This document shows positions 23,478 to 34,864 of a stretch of DNA of 64,000 nucleotides, piece by piece. The position numbers were made by a program, and so were the translations under genes. Numbering within the stretch: position 1 is the first letter of the stretch; every line of letters begins with the position of its first letter. Origin of the DNA: Labia minor. Lineage: Eukaryota > Arthropoda > Insecta > Dermaptera > Spongiphoridae. The stretch covers positions 24,794,720-24,858,719 of the forward strand of contig OY720346.1 of the NCBI GenBank assembly GCA_963082975.1. Reading direction: 5' to 3'. The notes under the pieces are model-generated. The model worked only from the letters and a program-made list of their open reading frames with translations, searched no databases and had not been told where the DNA came from.

Positions 23478-24654
23478 TTTTTCTCAAGTACTTAAATGAA
23501 TAAAATTTAAAAAATACATTAATTTGTTTTAAAATATTATTAATATCAAATTTGATTAAAGATGGAAAAAAAAATTAAAAAATAATAATGGTTATAAAAT
23601 TTCCTAATTATACTGATGATGGATATATTCTTCTCAAAATTAGTGATTATATAAAAAATATACAATAACAACAACACATAAACCATAATAATAATAATAA
23701 TGCTATCTAAACTTATTTACCTACTAGGAGATATTTTGAACATTTTATAAATTCAGCATAATTTATTCTATATTTATTTGTTTTTGTAAATATTTATTGG
23801 CCTTGGCTTAATTTTTTATTCGGTGAATGGAGTGTGTATCTTAGTACTTCTTTTAATATATATTTTAAATATAAATAAATATTATCATAATTTTAACCTA
23901 GTAAGAAAACTTTTTTGATAAATAATACACCAATATTTAAATTAATATTTTTCAAATTATAGATATTAATTTTTATTTATTATATATAATATTTTTATTT
24001 TGGTATTTTATTATTATAAAAATAAATTATAATTATACAAAGCTAAAATCTCCAAAAGTAAATTAAAAAAAGTAGTTATTAATATATAAAATATATATTA
24101 TACATTTATATAGTTAACTTTGTAATATAAACTGTTTATTGAATTTCTGCTTTATATAATAAGGATCTAATTATCTAAAAATATGAGAAAATAGTATAGG
24201 AAATAAATTTTGACCTCCTTCTAGAATGTAAAAAAAAAAACTAGGCATTATTTAAGAAAGTCAGTCAAACGATTCAATGCATGTGTATTTTTTTTTGTTT
24301 ACAGATCGAAATATAATTATATAGCTTTTGTTATACTTTAACATCAACCTTATTTCTAAACAACCTGATACAATTAATTCCTTAATGTTTATGTATATAT
24401 GAGAATATATATTTATTAATAAATGCATAATTTAAATCATTTCTAAATATTTAAATTAATATAAAAATAAAATACAAATTGAATAAAAATACATACCTTA
24501 AAGGAATCACCCGAAATTATAATTTTATCCCCAAACATGATTATATTGTTTTCAATGGCACTAGGTCCAACACATTGACACTATACAAAGATTTCCAATT
24601 TTATTTAACTTTAAATAAATTCAAGGTATACTATTTATTATATATATATATATT
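23478..24654. other. AT-rich spacer, nothing recognised
   Basis: No gene, RNA or repeat match was seen. Confidence 0.5.
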
Positions 24655-24845
24655 TCTAGAGCGGGTTCTGGTCGCGTCGGAGCTTGAGGAATGGAAACTG
24701 AACTGGGCGCCGGTGAAGGCTTGATTGTCCTCACTGACGTCTTCGGTTCCCTCCGAGCTTTGCCCCTCACTCGACAGAGATAGAAAGAAAACCTCGACAT
24801 CCCCACCAACGATATCTCAAATCTGGATTCTTCCACGTTCCGTGT
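24655..24845 (-). other. GC-rich island, possible exon or pseudogene
   Basis: A sharp block of near-balanced composition sits in the AT-rich desert. On the minus strand two frames stay open through most of it. One gives a basic, proline-rich peptide with 'SFYLCRVRGKARREP' and 'APSSVSIPQAPTRPEP'. The other gives a Ser/Glu-rich peptide with 'SSEGTEDVSEDNQ' and 'FSFHSSSSDATRTRSRN'. Two open frames over 190 bp are weak evidence on their own. The composition step is real, and its cause (exon, processed pseudogene, transposon) is undecided. Confidence 0.35.
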
Positions 24846-25589
24846 TTAATAAATAAAAATGATGTACCAAAATCGATTGATAATATTTTATAATATTATA
24901 TTGAATATTTTATTTCAATAGAATTTTAAAAAGATTTCAAGATATTAATTTTTACAATAATAATAAAATTAAAAAAGGCAGCTATAATTAATTATATAAT
25001 TCACTAAAATATGTCTATATGGGTCCTATTTATATTGTTTTAATATGTTATATTTTAGTATGTAGGTATACAAAATTTTTTCTAATCTAATGATTTTTAG
25101 ATGTTTTAAAAATTTCTATCTTATAAACATTATAATGTTTGTTTTAATATGATTATTTAAATACATCTTTTCGATAAATAGTTCTAGTTCTATAAATTTT
25201 ATTCCAAGATATTTTTTATCTTTTTCTATTTTCTTTCTATAATTTTGATCTTTTATCCTAATTGATCAAATTTCTCTTAAAATGGCTCTTTAATTGACAA
25301 TTATAGTCGATACAGTTAGTTGTACTTTAGTAAAAAATAATATAAATATCATAATTAGAATTTTGAAATAAAATTATTAACTAAATATTATAAAAAGAAA
25401 ATTCGCATAATAAAGTAACAAAATGTTATTGTATAGTAGTTGCTCAGCGCCCTCAGACCTTTACTCACAGTGCCTGACTAGAAGGAGACCGGTAAGAGGT
25501 CACCATTGTCCGAAATATTAGTGGACAGATGAAATCGCAATTATAAGGTAGAACCGCCTTAAAGCTAAAGAAAAGCGACCAGATCAAAG
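24846..25589. other. AT-rich spacer leading into LINE sequence
   Basis: Composition changes at about 25440 ('GCTCAGCGCCCTCAGACC'), probably the eroded 5' part of the LINE that follows. No frame is readable there. Confidence 0.4.
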
Positions 25590-27350
25590 GGGTGCCCTAT
25601 GATAAACGGGCTATATAAAGAGGCAAAACAACAGCTAAAGAAGGCCATAAAAAAAGCAAACTAAAGAAATGGCGAGACTTATTATAAGAAATAGAGAACG
25701 ACTCATGGGGTCTTCCCTACAAAATAGTAAATAAGAAAATATGCGCCAAGGGGAGTACGTCACCTCGCTTAAACGAAGAAAAATGGGTGAGAACTATAAT
25801 AAAGGACCTCTTTCCGAAGGACGTTGCCCGAAGGAAATCAGCATACAGCGGAAAGCGGTAGGAGACCGCGGACCCTTCAGCCTTAAAAGGGAAGCCTTAA
25901 AAAGCCTTAAAGGCATCCATCTTCGGAAAGCCCCGGCGCTGAACGGAATCTCTAACATTCTGTTGAAGGGAGACATCGAGGTATATCCGCAGAAATTGCT
26001 TGACCTGTATAATGCATGCTTACGGGAAGGTATTTTTCCTAAACCTTGGAAGGTGCAGAAGTTAGTTCTGCTAAGGAAGGGAAATAAACCTCTAGATAGA
26101 ACGTCTTCCTATCGCCCAATATGCCTGCTAGACACAATGGGTAAGGTATGTGGTTTCATTGGAGAGCTTCTCGGCTAACCAATACGGTTTCAGTCGAAGC
26201 CATCAATAGAATGGTGACATTTGCTGACAGGACGAGGGAGCGTCGAGATGCGAGGAAAGGCTTCTGTTCTCTTATCGCTGTTGACATAAGGAATGCCTTT
26301 AATTCCCTTAGGTGGCGTGATATTATGTAAGCAATGAGAGAGACAAACGTTCCGCAATCCTGTCATTGATGACTATGTGATAGAAAAATAGTCTACGGTG
26401 GAAACGGCTGGAAAGGGTCAAGATTCGGACCTTTCTTCTGGAAACTGATGTTCAACGAGCTTTTGGAGGCCCAGTTTCCTGAGGGCGTAAAAATCTTGGG
26501 GTTCTCAGACGACACTATCCTTATAGTTGAGGCCCTTGAGGAGCATGTCCTCGAGGTGAGAATGGAGGAAGGAGTAACAATCGTGGAGAACTGGTTGGCG
26601 AGAAAGGGCTTAGAGATAGCTCTCGAAAAGACTGAGGCAGTACTAGTAACTAAACGCCGAACATACAAGACTCCGAAGTTGGTGGTGATTGAATGGAACA
26701 AACAGTTAACTTATCTGAGAGTGGAAGTTGATAGAGGACTCTCTTTCGGTCTCCACGTTGAAAAGGTGTCCAAAAAAGCAGCTTAAGCGGCAGGCATGCT
26801 GTGACGGTTGATGCCCAGCGTTGGGGGACCGAGAGAGATGAAGAGAAAGCTCTATGTGAACGTGGTCCACGCCATTATTTTGTATGCGGCTCCGGCCTGG
26901 GCGGGTGCATTGTGGAGATTAGTGCACAAGAGAAAGCTGCAGTCGGTACAAAAACAGGTTGCCTTACGCGCAACGTCTACCCACCGCACCGTTTCCTTCT
27001 GTGCGGTAATGATGTTGGCGGGGATTCCGCCTGTAGATTTGCTGGCACGTGAAAAACACGAAGTCTCGAGGGAAGGTCTGAGGCTTCCACAGTCCAGGAG
27101 GCAAAGCAGCATGCAGGAAGGCGCCTTTTGTATAGATGACAGTAGAGTTGAGACAACGAGGCAACAGGCCGCTGGACCCACAGCTTGATACCATTCATAC
27201 AACCATGGACGGAACGGAAGCACGAAGAGGTTGGCTTTTACCTGACACAAGTGCTATCAGGTCATAGCTGTTTCAAAGCATACCATCGCTTCAAAAGTGC
27301 GGAAGCAACATGCTTGGATTGCGGGGAAGTCCTAGACAGGGGTTTCTAGA
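25590..27350 (+). pseudogene. Decayed R1-clade LINE: reverse transcriptase and C-terminal zinc knuckle
   Basis: Pieces in shifting frames recreate a non-LTR ORF2 from the endonuclease-RT linker to the C-terminus. In order: 'YKEAKQQLKKAIKKA' (about 25610); the linker 'NDSWGLPYKIV' (about 25690); fingers/palm 'LRKAPALNGI' and 'SYRPICLLDTMGK' (25741-26178); 'VDIRNAFNSLRW', the first catalytic Asp region (about 26280-26315); 'GFSDDTILIVEALEEH', the active-site FxDD box with FSDD in place of FADD (about 26500-26545); 'ARKGLEIALEKTEAVLV'; and the thumb/connection 'KLYVNVVHAIILYAAPAWAGA' (about 26840-26910). A knuckle-like 'GHSCFKAYHRF...CLDCGEVLD' (about 27260-27340) ends it. 'RNAFNS' and the knuckle are typical of the R1 clade. 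Frameshifts and stops show it is dead. It is clearly GC-richer than its surroundings, as expected of a recent arrival. The endonuclease domain and ORF1 are absent. Confidence 0.85.
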
Positions 27351-27739
27351 TAGTTTTTCCTCACTCTTTCTAACCAAGTGTTCTGCCCACCTCAACTTAT
27401 ATATTTGATTTACCCTTGATTGATTATTTTGTATTAAAATTTAAACAAATTCAAAAATTCTTGTTTTATATAAGATTTAATATTATTTTGTAAAGATATT
27501 CAAAACATTTTAATAAACTTATTTGTATATATTTAATTTTATAAAATTTCCCTAAATTATTTCTTTTTAATTTCAAAATTTCAAATTTATTTATTGTATG
27601 CAAAATAAGCACAGATATATTTTTTTCTTACTTACTATTAGAATGTCTCGTAGAATTTATGAACCTAAAAATTCACAGGAGAATGACGTAGAATACATAA
27701 TGTGGAATTAGATGACCTATTTGCATCTTCAAACATAGG

Positions 27740-27960
27740 TAAATTAGTATAAATTTGAAGAGGTGGTCAAGTGAGTGAGGAAAGATTGTGAATATATTTG
27801 TAGAGAAACAAATTGGGAAATACAGGTTGGCAGACCAAGGACACTCGAGGTTGACAATATAATGTGTAATAAAAAGGAATTAATTGAAGATAAAATTGGA
27901 AGGAGATAGCTCAGTTGGAGAAATGTAGTTATTGCAACCAAGAACTATCGAGTTCAGTAA
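27740..27960 (+). pseudogene. LINE ORF2 C-terminal remnant
   Basis: One frame reads 'VGRPRTLEVDNIM', a variable stretch, a stop, then 'SWRNVVIATKNYR'. 'GRPxxRWxDNI...WRxxVxxAK' is the usual C-terminal ending of LINE reverse transcriptase proteins, such as the element at 34865-35895. It is separate from the R1 copy and heavily eroded. Confidence 0.5.
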
Positions 27961-28760
27961 CGTTATAGAGAGATAGAAAATTATTTTATTTTAACCTAAA
28001 AATAATATATTGGTTTTACAGATGGTTTTTTATGATGGTTGTCTAAAATTTCTTAGAAACGATTTTGAATATTGTATATTTATATTAAGTTCAAAAATTT
28101 TAATTAAAGAGTAATTTAATTCATTAATAAATTCATTATAATCACAAATTACTCTATATATAATATTTAGACTAATTATAATAATATGTTAAATTATTTA
28201 AAATTTATACGGATCATTAAGATTCGATGCCAAATAATTGAAAGTCACATGTGGATGAAGGTATTACCTTTAGAATATATTTGGGGTATCATACTGATGA
28301 TCAGAAGAGGAAACGAAACATGGAATACCAAATAGGTATAATACGCACATCTTTTCATAAAGTACGTCATTCAGAAAATAAAATATTCTTTATCTTAATA
28401 AATTAATTTATTAGTATAGGATTCAAAGAATTCGAATATTGATTTTAAGTTCAATGCTTAAACACCCAAGAACTTATATTTATTTAATTAAATCATACGC
28501 TTTGGTCAATTAAATTAAAAACTTAAAAAATGTATCTAAAATACAAGATTTTTTAAAATAAATATGTGATTAGGAGTGTCTAGGATAATTTTTTCGTCAT
28601 TTCAATTTAGATTTTAATAAAAATGAAATCAATTAATATTCTTGCTTTTAGATAATAAAAAAAAAATGTGTGTTGGAGGGGGGGGGGGGTGGAGAGAAAA
28701 CATTTATTTTCAATGTTTAATTAACGTCTTAATATATTTCTGATAGAGATGGGAAGGATA
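27961..28760. other. AT-rich spacer with a 12-base G run
   Basis: There is an uninterrupted G run at about 28678-28689. Otherwise nothing is recognised. Confidence 0.5.
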
Positions 28761-28768
28761 CAAATAAT

Positions 28769-28939
28769 TAGGGTGACCAAACGTCCCATTTTTAGGTGCT
28801 CTTCGGGACAGCCTATTGTTCCGGTTTTTAAATAATTAGGACATTTCGTACTTTTTTTTCTAAATTTTTTCAATTTGGTTCTAAAAAAAAAGGTAAACCG
28901 TATGTCCCGGTTTGGTGTTTTCGAAATATGGTCACACTA
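28769..28939. mobile_element. 171-bp hAT-type MITE with target duplication
   Basis: The terminal inverted repeats are TAGGGTGACCA and TGGTCACACTA (one mismatch in 11). They are flanked by a perfect 8-bp duplication CAAATAAT at 28761-28768 and 28940-28947. An 8-bp duplication with such ends points to hAT. It is too short to encode a transposase. Internally it carries GGGACAG/CCCGG blocks and a 'CAATTTGGTTCTAAAAAAAA' stretch. Confidence 0.8.
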
Positions 28940-28947
28940 CAAATAAT

Positions 28948-30232
28948 ATTTCTCTCAACATCCGAATTTTATCTCATCATATATAATTTAAAAAACTATA
29001 ATGTTATTAACAAACACATTTATTTTATTTATATAGTTAACTGGAAAATTTTTTAAATAAAGATAATAATTCAAAAATATATAAAAATTGAAAAAAATGA
29101 CAAATTACTATTAATATGGTAATATATATTTAAATAATTCTGAACGAGTAATAATATTTAGGTAAAATTTGAATTAAAATATTTCAGTTTTTTCACTTCT
29201 ATTTGGAGAAGCAATGTTACAAAGAAGAATGGACATCACCACCCACATTTCCATTTATTTTTCATTCATATAAAATTGAAATACCTTACAAATTATTGGA
29301 AATTATGATAAAAATGAGGTATGATATTAATTTAAGTAAGATATAACTCTTAAACACACCCACAACTTATGATGATCACTTACATAATTCTGTATAATGT
29401 AAACTCTATTTATATTTTTTTTTAAAATGTTTGTTTACACTTTCAAATTCTAATATCTAAATACTAATAAAATTAGGAAATTAATAATAGCCAATAGAAA
29501 GAAACATGGTTTTGGAAACACAATAAGAAAATTAAACAATACCTCCCTTACTATCGTCGGTCGGTAAAAATGATAATGTGTAGATTTAGGTAGTATAGAA
29601 AAAATTAACTCACCACTCTCGGTGTTGTTAATTGTGACAGAGTATGAATATTGTAAAATGATCGTCTTATTACTGAAATTAATAAAAAACAAACAAATAA
29701 AATGATATTATTCAAATAATAACAGTATAAAGTTATTATAAAGCATTTCATTTTATTTTTATATTACAAGAAAATTTCAAAAATTCATAATTTAATAAAA
29801 TCATAATAATATTTTAATTCAATTCGAATATTCCAACAAACTCAGAAACGATTAAAAATGTTTTTTGAATCATACAAACGTAAATGAAAATGAAATTATA
29901 TATATATATATCATCATATCTTATGTTTATAAATTCATAAATATTTTTTCCAAAATTGACAAATATTTTTAAATTTCGATTTTTGAGATAGGTTATAAAG
30001 TTATTCGTTAGATACCGCTACTATCGATTGTTATTCACATGTGTTGCGTGCGTGCAAATTCATCCCAGTTAAATGGCTGAAAATCCAAGTTTTTTATTTG
30101 CATATGATTTACGCTATTTTAATATTAGACATATTCTAAATGATCATTTGAAAAAACTATTTGTCTAAATTATCTTAAGATCTATATAAATTGTGGATAA
30201 TTTATAGAAAATTTTAAAAATATACAAGAAAA
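28948..30232. other. AT-rich region upstream of DPH2
   Basis: A 34-bp family C terminal fragment (29537-29570) is embedded here. The DPH2 promoter should lie just upstream of 30233, in AT-rich sequence with no distinctive element. The slightly GC-richer GTGTTGCGTGCGTGC at about 30041-30055 is the only contrast. Confidence 0.45.
29537..29570 (-). mobile_element. Family C terminal fragment only (copy C6)
   Basis: Only the outermost 34 bp of family C are present: 'ACCTCCCTTACTATCG', then CGTCGGTCGGT-AAAAA. No other C sequence is adjacent. Confidence 0.65.
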
Positions 30233-32770
30233 ATGGAATCTTTTTCAAGTAGTGCACAAGTTGTGATGGAAAGAAGAATTGAATTTGAAAAAGAACCAGT
30301 GCCAACAGATCCTGAATTAATAGAGGATGTATATGAAATTAAAAAATGTGTTGAATGGATTAAACAAAATAATTTTAAAAAAGTAAGATTCAAAATTATA
30401 ATTGGCAAAAATAAACAAATAATTTTCCAAAAATATTGTAATCCCTCAATATATTTTAGGTTTGTTTACAATTTCCAGATACTCTACTCATTGATTCTGT
30501 AGAAATAAGTATTCTTTTAGAAAAATTAACAACAGCTCAAATATTTATTTTAGGAGATACATCATATGGCAGGTGAAATCTTGTTACCATCATTGAAAAT
30601 AATATTATTACATTTATTTAACAAAAATTATTATTTTAGTTGTTGTGTAGATGAAATTGCATCTCATCATGTACATGCAGATTCTATCATTCATTTTGGA
30701 CATGCATGTCTAACTCTTACGGAGCGTTTACCAGTTCTTTATATTTTTGAAAAATTTTCAATTGATATAGCCCATTTTATTACATCATTTCAAAATCAAT
30801 TTAAAAAGAGTGAGGAAAAACTATTACTTCTTTATGATGTTGGATATACACACTCTTTAGGTAAAAATATTTATTTTGTAAATTTAATTAATATTAATTA
30901 TATAATAATATTTTAATTTCTTAGTTTATACCCTATTGATATACATTGAAACAACAAATAAATAATTTCTTTAATAATAATAGACTTTTTCTCTTGATTG
31001 TTGTGTTAATTTTTTTATTATTAATTAATATTTTATGTATTTCAATTTATAGATGATATTACAAATAAATTAAATCTACATTATAAAAATTTAGTCATCT
31101 CTCAATTGTGTACGAAAAAAGAAGATATAAATGATGATTATGCATATTCGTTTGGAAGAAAATATCCACTCGAAAAAGATGACAATTTAAAAAATTTCAA
31201 AATAATTTTTATTGGAACTGATTCAAGAACTTTTAATAATTTTTTATTAAATTATCTAGGTATATTAATAATAACATAACATCCCATAACAAATTTTTTA
31301 ATATAAAATTTTTATGGTATTAATATATATTTTTGTCTTTTAGATGAGTTAGTATTTTTTATTTATGATCCTACTAATAAATCTCCTGAACTTAAATTAT
31401 TCGAAGCATCACAAAGTCGCTTTTTAATGCGTCGCCTTTATCTTATAGAAAAAATTCGTGATAGTGAAACAATAGGTATATTAGCAGGTACTTTAGGAGC
31501 CCACAGGTATTTAGACTGCGTCAAAAGACTGAAGGAATTATGTAAACTAAAAAAGAAAAAGAGTTATATAATTGCTGTTGGAAAGCCAAATGTTCCTAAA
31601 TTAGCCAATTTTCCAGAGGTAAATTAAAAATTTCATATTTCAATTATATATAAGTGTCATTTTTACAAGAAAAACTTCTGAAATACATATATTTATTTCA
31701 TATAACAAACTAAGAATTTTATAAGTCTTATGAAATTTCTTAATAAATACGAAATTTTATTGAATTTTTGAAATAGATATGATATTTATTATTTACAAAA
31801 TTTTTCTTTTTATAAAATTCTTATCATGTAGGTACATAATCTTTTAAAATAAAAATTTTATTCGTAAATTAAAAAAAATAATTTATATATATATATTAGT
31901 TTTCTTGCTTCTAAAAAAAAACATTTTGATTTTTTATGATTCATTCTTTTTTTATAGATTGAAATATTTGTACATGTTTCATGCCCAGAAAACGCTATTT
32001 ATGACTCAAAAGAATACTTGCGACCAATTGTGACACCATATGATTTTGAATTAGCTTGTCAAAAATCAACCGAATCAACGAACTCAATTATTAATAAATA
32101 TATAACAGATTTTCGTAATCTTTTGCCAGGTAATTATAATACATTTTAAGATATTAAATGAATAAGAGCTAAGGATAGTTATTACTGTATCTATAATAAA
32201 ACATAATCAAATATTCATTAGTTCCTGATCGAGACACTTAATAATTCAAAGGTAATATTTTGAATGTCTGAAACTTGTAAAATAATGGCTAAAATGATCA
32301 AAAACTTTGTTTTATGATAAACTTAATTCTAATAAAAAGGGTGATCTTTTTATAATAAAAATATTAAATAAAAGTGTTAATATCAGTTAATTGTATACTA
32401 TATAATTTATTTAAAGTATTTATATAATTTATTAATTTTAGGAGGAAGTGATTATAAAGAAATAATCCAAGACAATGATAGTGAAGAAGCAGATATATCA
32501 TTGATTACTGGAGAAATTCGACAACTCCCTAACTCAACGTCCAAAGGAAATCTTAGTGTAGCATTAAAACCCGACGGAACATTAGCTACCATAGTGAACT
32601 CCTCAGGAAGCCAATATCTTTCCCAACGTTCGTGGGTCGGACTGAATAACACATCAACCAATAATGAAATAAATTTAGCCGTTAAAGGACGTTCTGGAAT
32701 TGCTTATGGCTATAATAATGAATCTGAAATATTAGAACTAAATTGTAAAAACAATCTTCCCGCTACATAA
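30233..32770 (+). CDS. DPH2: Diphthamide biosynthesis protein 2 (2-(3-amino-3-carboxypropyl)histidine synthase subunit 2)
   Basis: Seven exons joined at GT-AG sites: 30233-30382, 30460-30572, 30640-30860, 31053-31259, 31344-31618, 31958-32129 and 32442-32770. They keep one frame and give 488 residues, close to the roughly 490 of animal DPH2. DPH2 pairs with DPH1 in the cytosol to form the non-canonical radical-SAM iron-sulfur enzyme. That enzyme transfers 3-amino-3-carboxypropyl from SAM to a histidine of translation factor eEF2, the first step of diphthamide synthesis. Family hallmarks seen are 'GDTSYGSCCVDEIAS' (residues about 82-96, Cys89/Cys90; the motif spans the exon 2/3 junction), 'HVHADSIIHFGHACLT', 'RLPVLYIFEK', 'GTLGAHRYLDCVKRL', 'VGKPNVPKLANFPE', 'VHVSCPEN' (Cys331) and the C-terminal 'GRSGIAYGY'. 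Cysteines of these motifs are candidate cluster ligands. The start ATG follows an A-rich leader, and the protein begins directly before the conserved N-terminal region. Introns are 67-339 bp. No internal stop or frameshift was seen, so it should be functional. Confidence 0.95.
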
Positions 32771-34194
32771 CTTGACTTATCATTCCTTTTAATTTTTTTT
32801 GTTCTTTTTATATTTAACTGTAATTATTTATTTATTAAAATCCTAATAATAAAAATAATGATAATATATTAAATACAAACTACTAATATTATTTTAAATA
32901 TATTTTTTAACTTATATTTTTATTTCTTTTTCTAAAAAACGGGATGAATATCGAAACAAAATTTATTTAATAAGATTTATATGATTATAGATTCGATTAG
33001 AATAACACAAAAATAAATAAATAAATAAAAAAGTTTCATTTTTAAACATCAATAATTAATGGAAGAAATATAATAACATTAATGTATCATATAAAAAAAT
33101 GAATAGAATTCCTTAATAACATATTTTAATGCTAATCATAATATTTTCTGACATTTGTGGTAAAATGTTTTTCTGCTTAATTCATTCGTCTTTCTTAGAA
33201 ATATTGAAGTGATTTATTTTTAAATCATTATATATATAAAGAAAATCTTAATCAAAGATTTTTAAATGTAGTATTTGTAATATATATATATTATATAAAA
33301 ACAGATCTCGAAGTGATCAGAAGAAAGAAATATATTGTAATTACTATTCGTTTTCTCTGAAACATATTTATAAATATATATATATATATATATATACATT
33401 TTAAGTATAGAGAAAATTATTAATTAACACATATAAAAGCTACTATTATCAATTATTTATCTTTTTTTTTAAAAAAAAAAGAAGAAACTATGTTTACCTA
33501 AAATAAAAAAAATTCAAAATAAATTATTTTATTTCCTCAACCCTTTATTCCAAGATTTTAATTATCAACATTAAGGCATGAATTTGCCTAATTCTAAATT
33601 TTAAGTTAAAAGTAAAATAATTCCTTGAAATATAACATTGAATAAGTCAAAAAATAAGTATTTTTATAATAAAAATACCTTAAATGAAATAAATTTGAGT
33701 CATAAATCAATTTAATTCAATTAAAGGATTTATTTTAAAATATATTATCTTAAAATATATATTATATATTATTAATAATAATTATTTATTTAGTCTACTT
33801 ATTTGATATTATAAATGAATATTTGGCCATTTACGTAAAAATATTCTATTTTTTATATTAATTTTTTTTCTTTATATAATTAGTTAAATAGATAGTCAAT
33901 TTTTTAATTATTACATAATAAACTAGCAAAATGATTATACAACTAATAGGTATATATATTTAAATAAATAATTATGAAATTAATGAATCAAGAACATTCT
34001 AATTAAAGTCTTTAATAAATATTAAATATCATAAGAATATATACTGTATTATTTATTTAAATATATTTTCAAAAATCATTTGAATGGATTTTATTGAAAT
34101 TAACTATAAAGAGTGGGTGAATGAATTTAAATGCCTGCGGTAAGGGAAAAGGAGAAAGAAGGAGGATATCTTTCAAAGTAATACTTTTTACTTG
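32771..34194. other. DPH2 3' region and AT-rich spacer
   Basis: An AATAAA-type polyadenylation signal occurs about 78 bp after the DPH2 stop (32848-32853). A (TA)n run lies at about 33376-33396. Nothing else is recognised. Confidence 0.5.
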
Positions 34195-34565
34195 CTCGTT
34201 TAGAGTACAAACGGTAGATGGCTGTCTCCTCCGCATGCGCTCTGCCTAGATTGTCAAAGGGGTTTTTTGTTCGACGGCCAAATCCGCCGTCCCCTCATTA
34301 CTTCCCCAACCTGCATTTCCAATTTGTCTATCCGCGCAGCAACATCTTAAATCTCTGCTTTTTTGAAAAAAAACGAACGAATTTTTATTCTTATATTTAG
34401 GATTTGTTTCTTAAATTCACACTCCTATCATTCAGGTGGTTGCCAACTAAGTCAGTATCGAGATTGTAGATGATGCTCAGCGGCGAGGAGGGGGCCGTTC
34501 GCGGGCACAGATCCGCGCAGCAGCCGCGGGCAAGAAATCTGCCAAGATAAATCCACGTGAGCACA
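34195..34565 (+). other. GC-rich island with a candidate coding exon
   Basis: The block is CpG-containing and contrasts sharply with the surrounding AT-rich DNA. On the plus strand a frame after a TAA at about 34447-34449 reads 'VSIEIVDDAQRRGG', 'RSRAQIRAAAAGKK' and 'SAKINPRE', and meets a good donor-like CAC|GTGAGC at about 34557. Possible acceptors are CATTCAG (about 34435) or TCAG (about 34455). The peptide is basic and Ala/Arg-rich, as in nuclear proteins, but I do not recognise it. The left half (34200-34340) has no convincing frame and could be 5' UTR or promoter. It may be the first part of a gene whose other exons lie outside the window or on the far side of the LINE. Confidence 0.38.
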
Positions 34566-34864
34566 CCATTTTACATATATAAAATAATATTTATTTTGAT
34601 AACAAATCAAATACGAAAACAAAAGAAAAAAAAATACAATTAAAAAATTAAAAATTACAAAATATATTTACAAATAAATATTAATCAAAAATATGCGGCA
34701 ATCAGGTAATATAAACATACAAACAAACCCTGTTATAAATATTTGAATATATATAATAATTTAATTAAAATAAATATTTATCCATTTTAATTTCTCTTTT
34801 GATGACATCGTATGAGATTCTCTCGAATATTGTTTGATTAAAATTACGACCATATGCGGAGTAG

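Noticed and set aside
26852..27250. Minus-strand frames of 73-132 codons over the LINE
   Set aside because: They are opposite-strand shadows of the reverse transcriptase C-terminal region, which carries the recognisable motifs.
27904..27965. tRNA-like A-box ('TAGCTCAGTTGG')
   Set aside because: There is no proper B-box or cloverleaf, and the same bases read as the C-terminal tail of a LINE protein (SWRNVVIATK).
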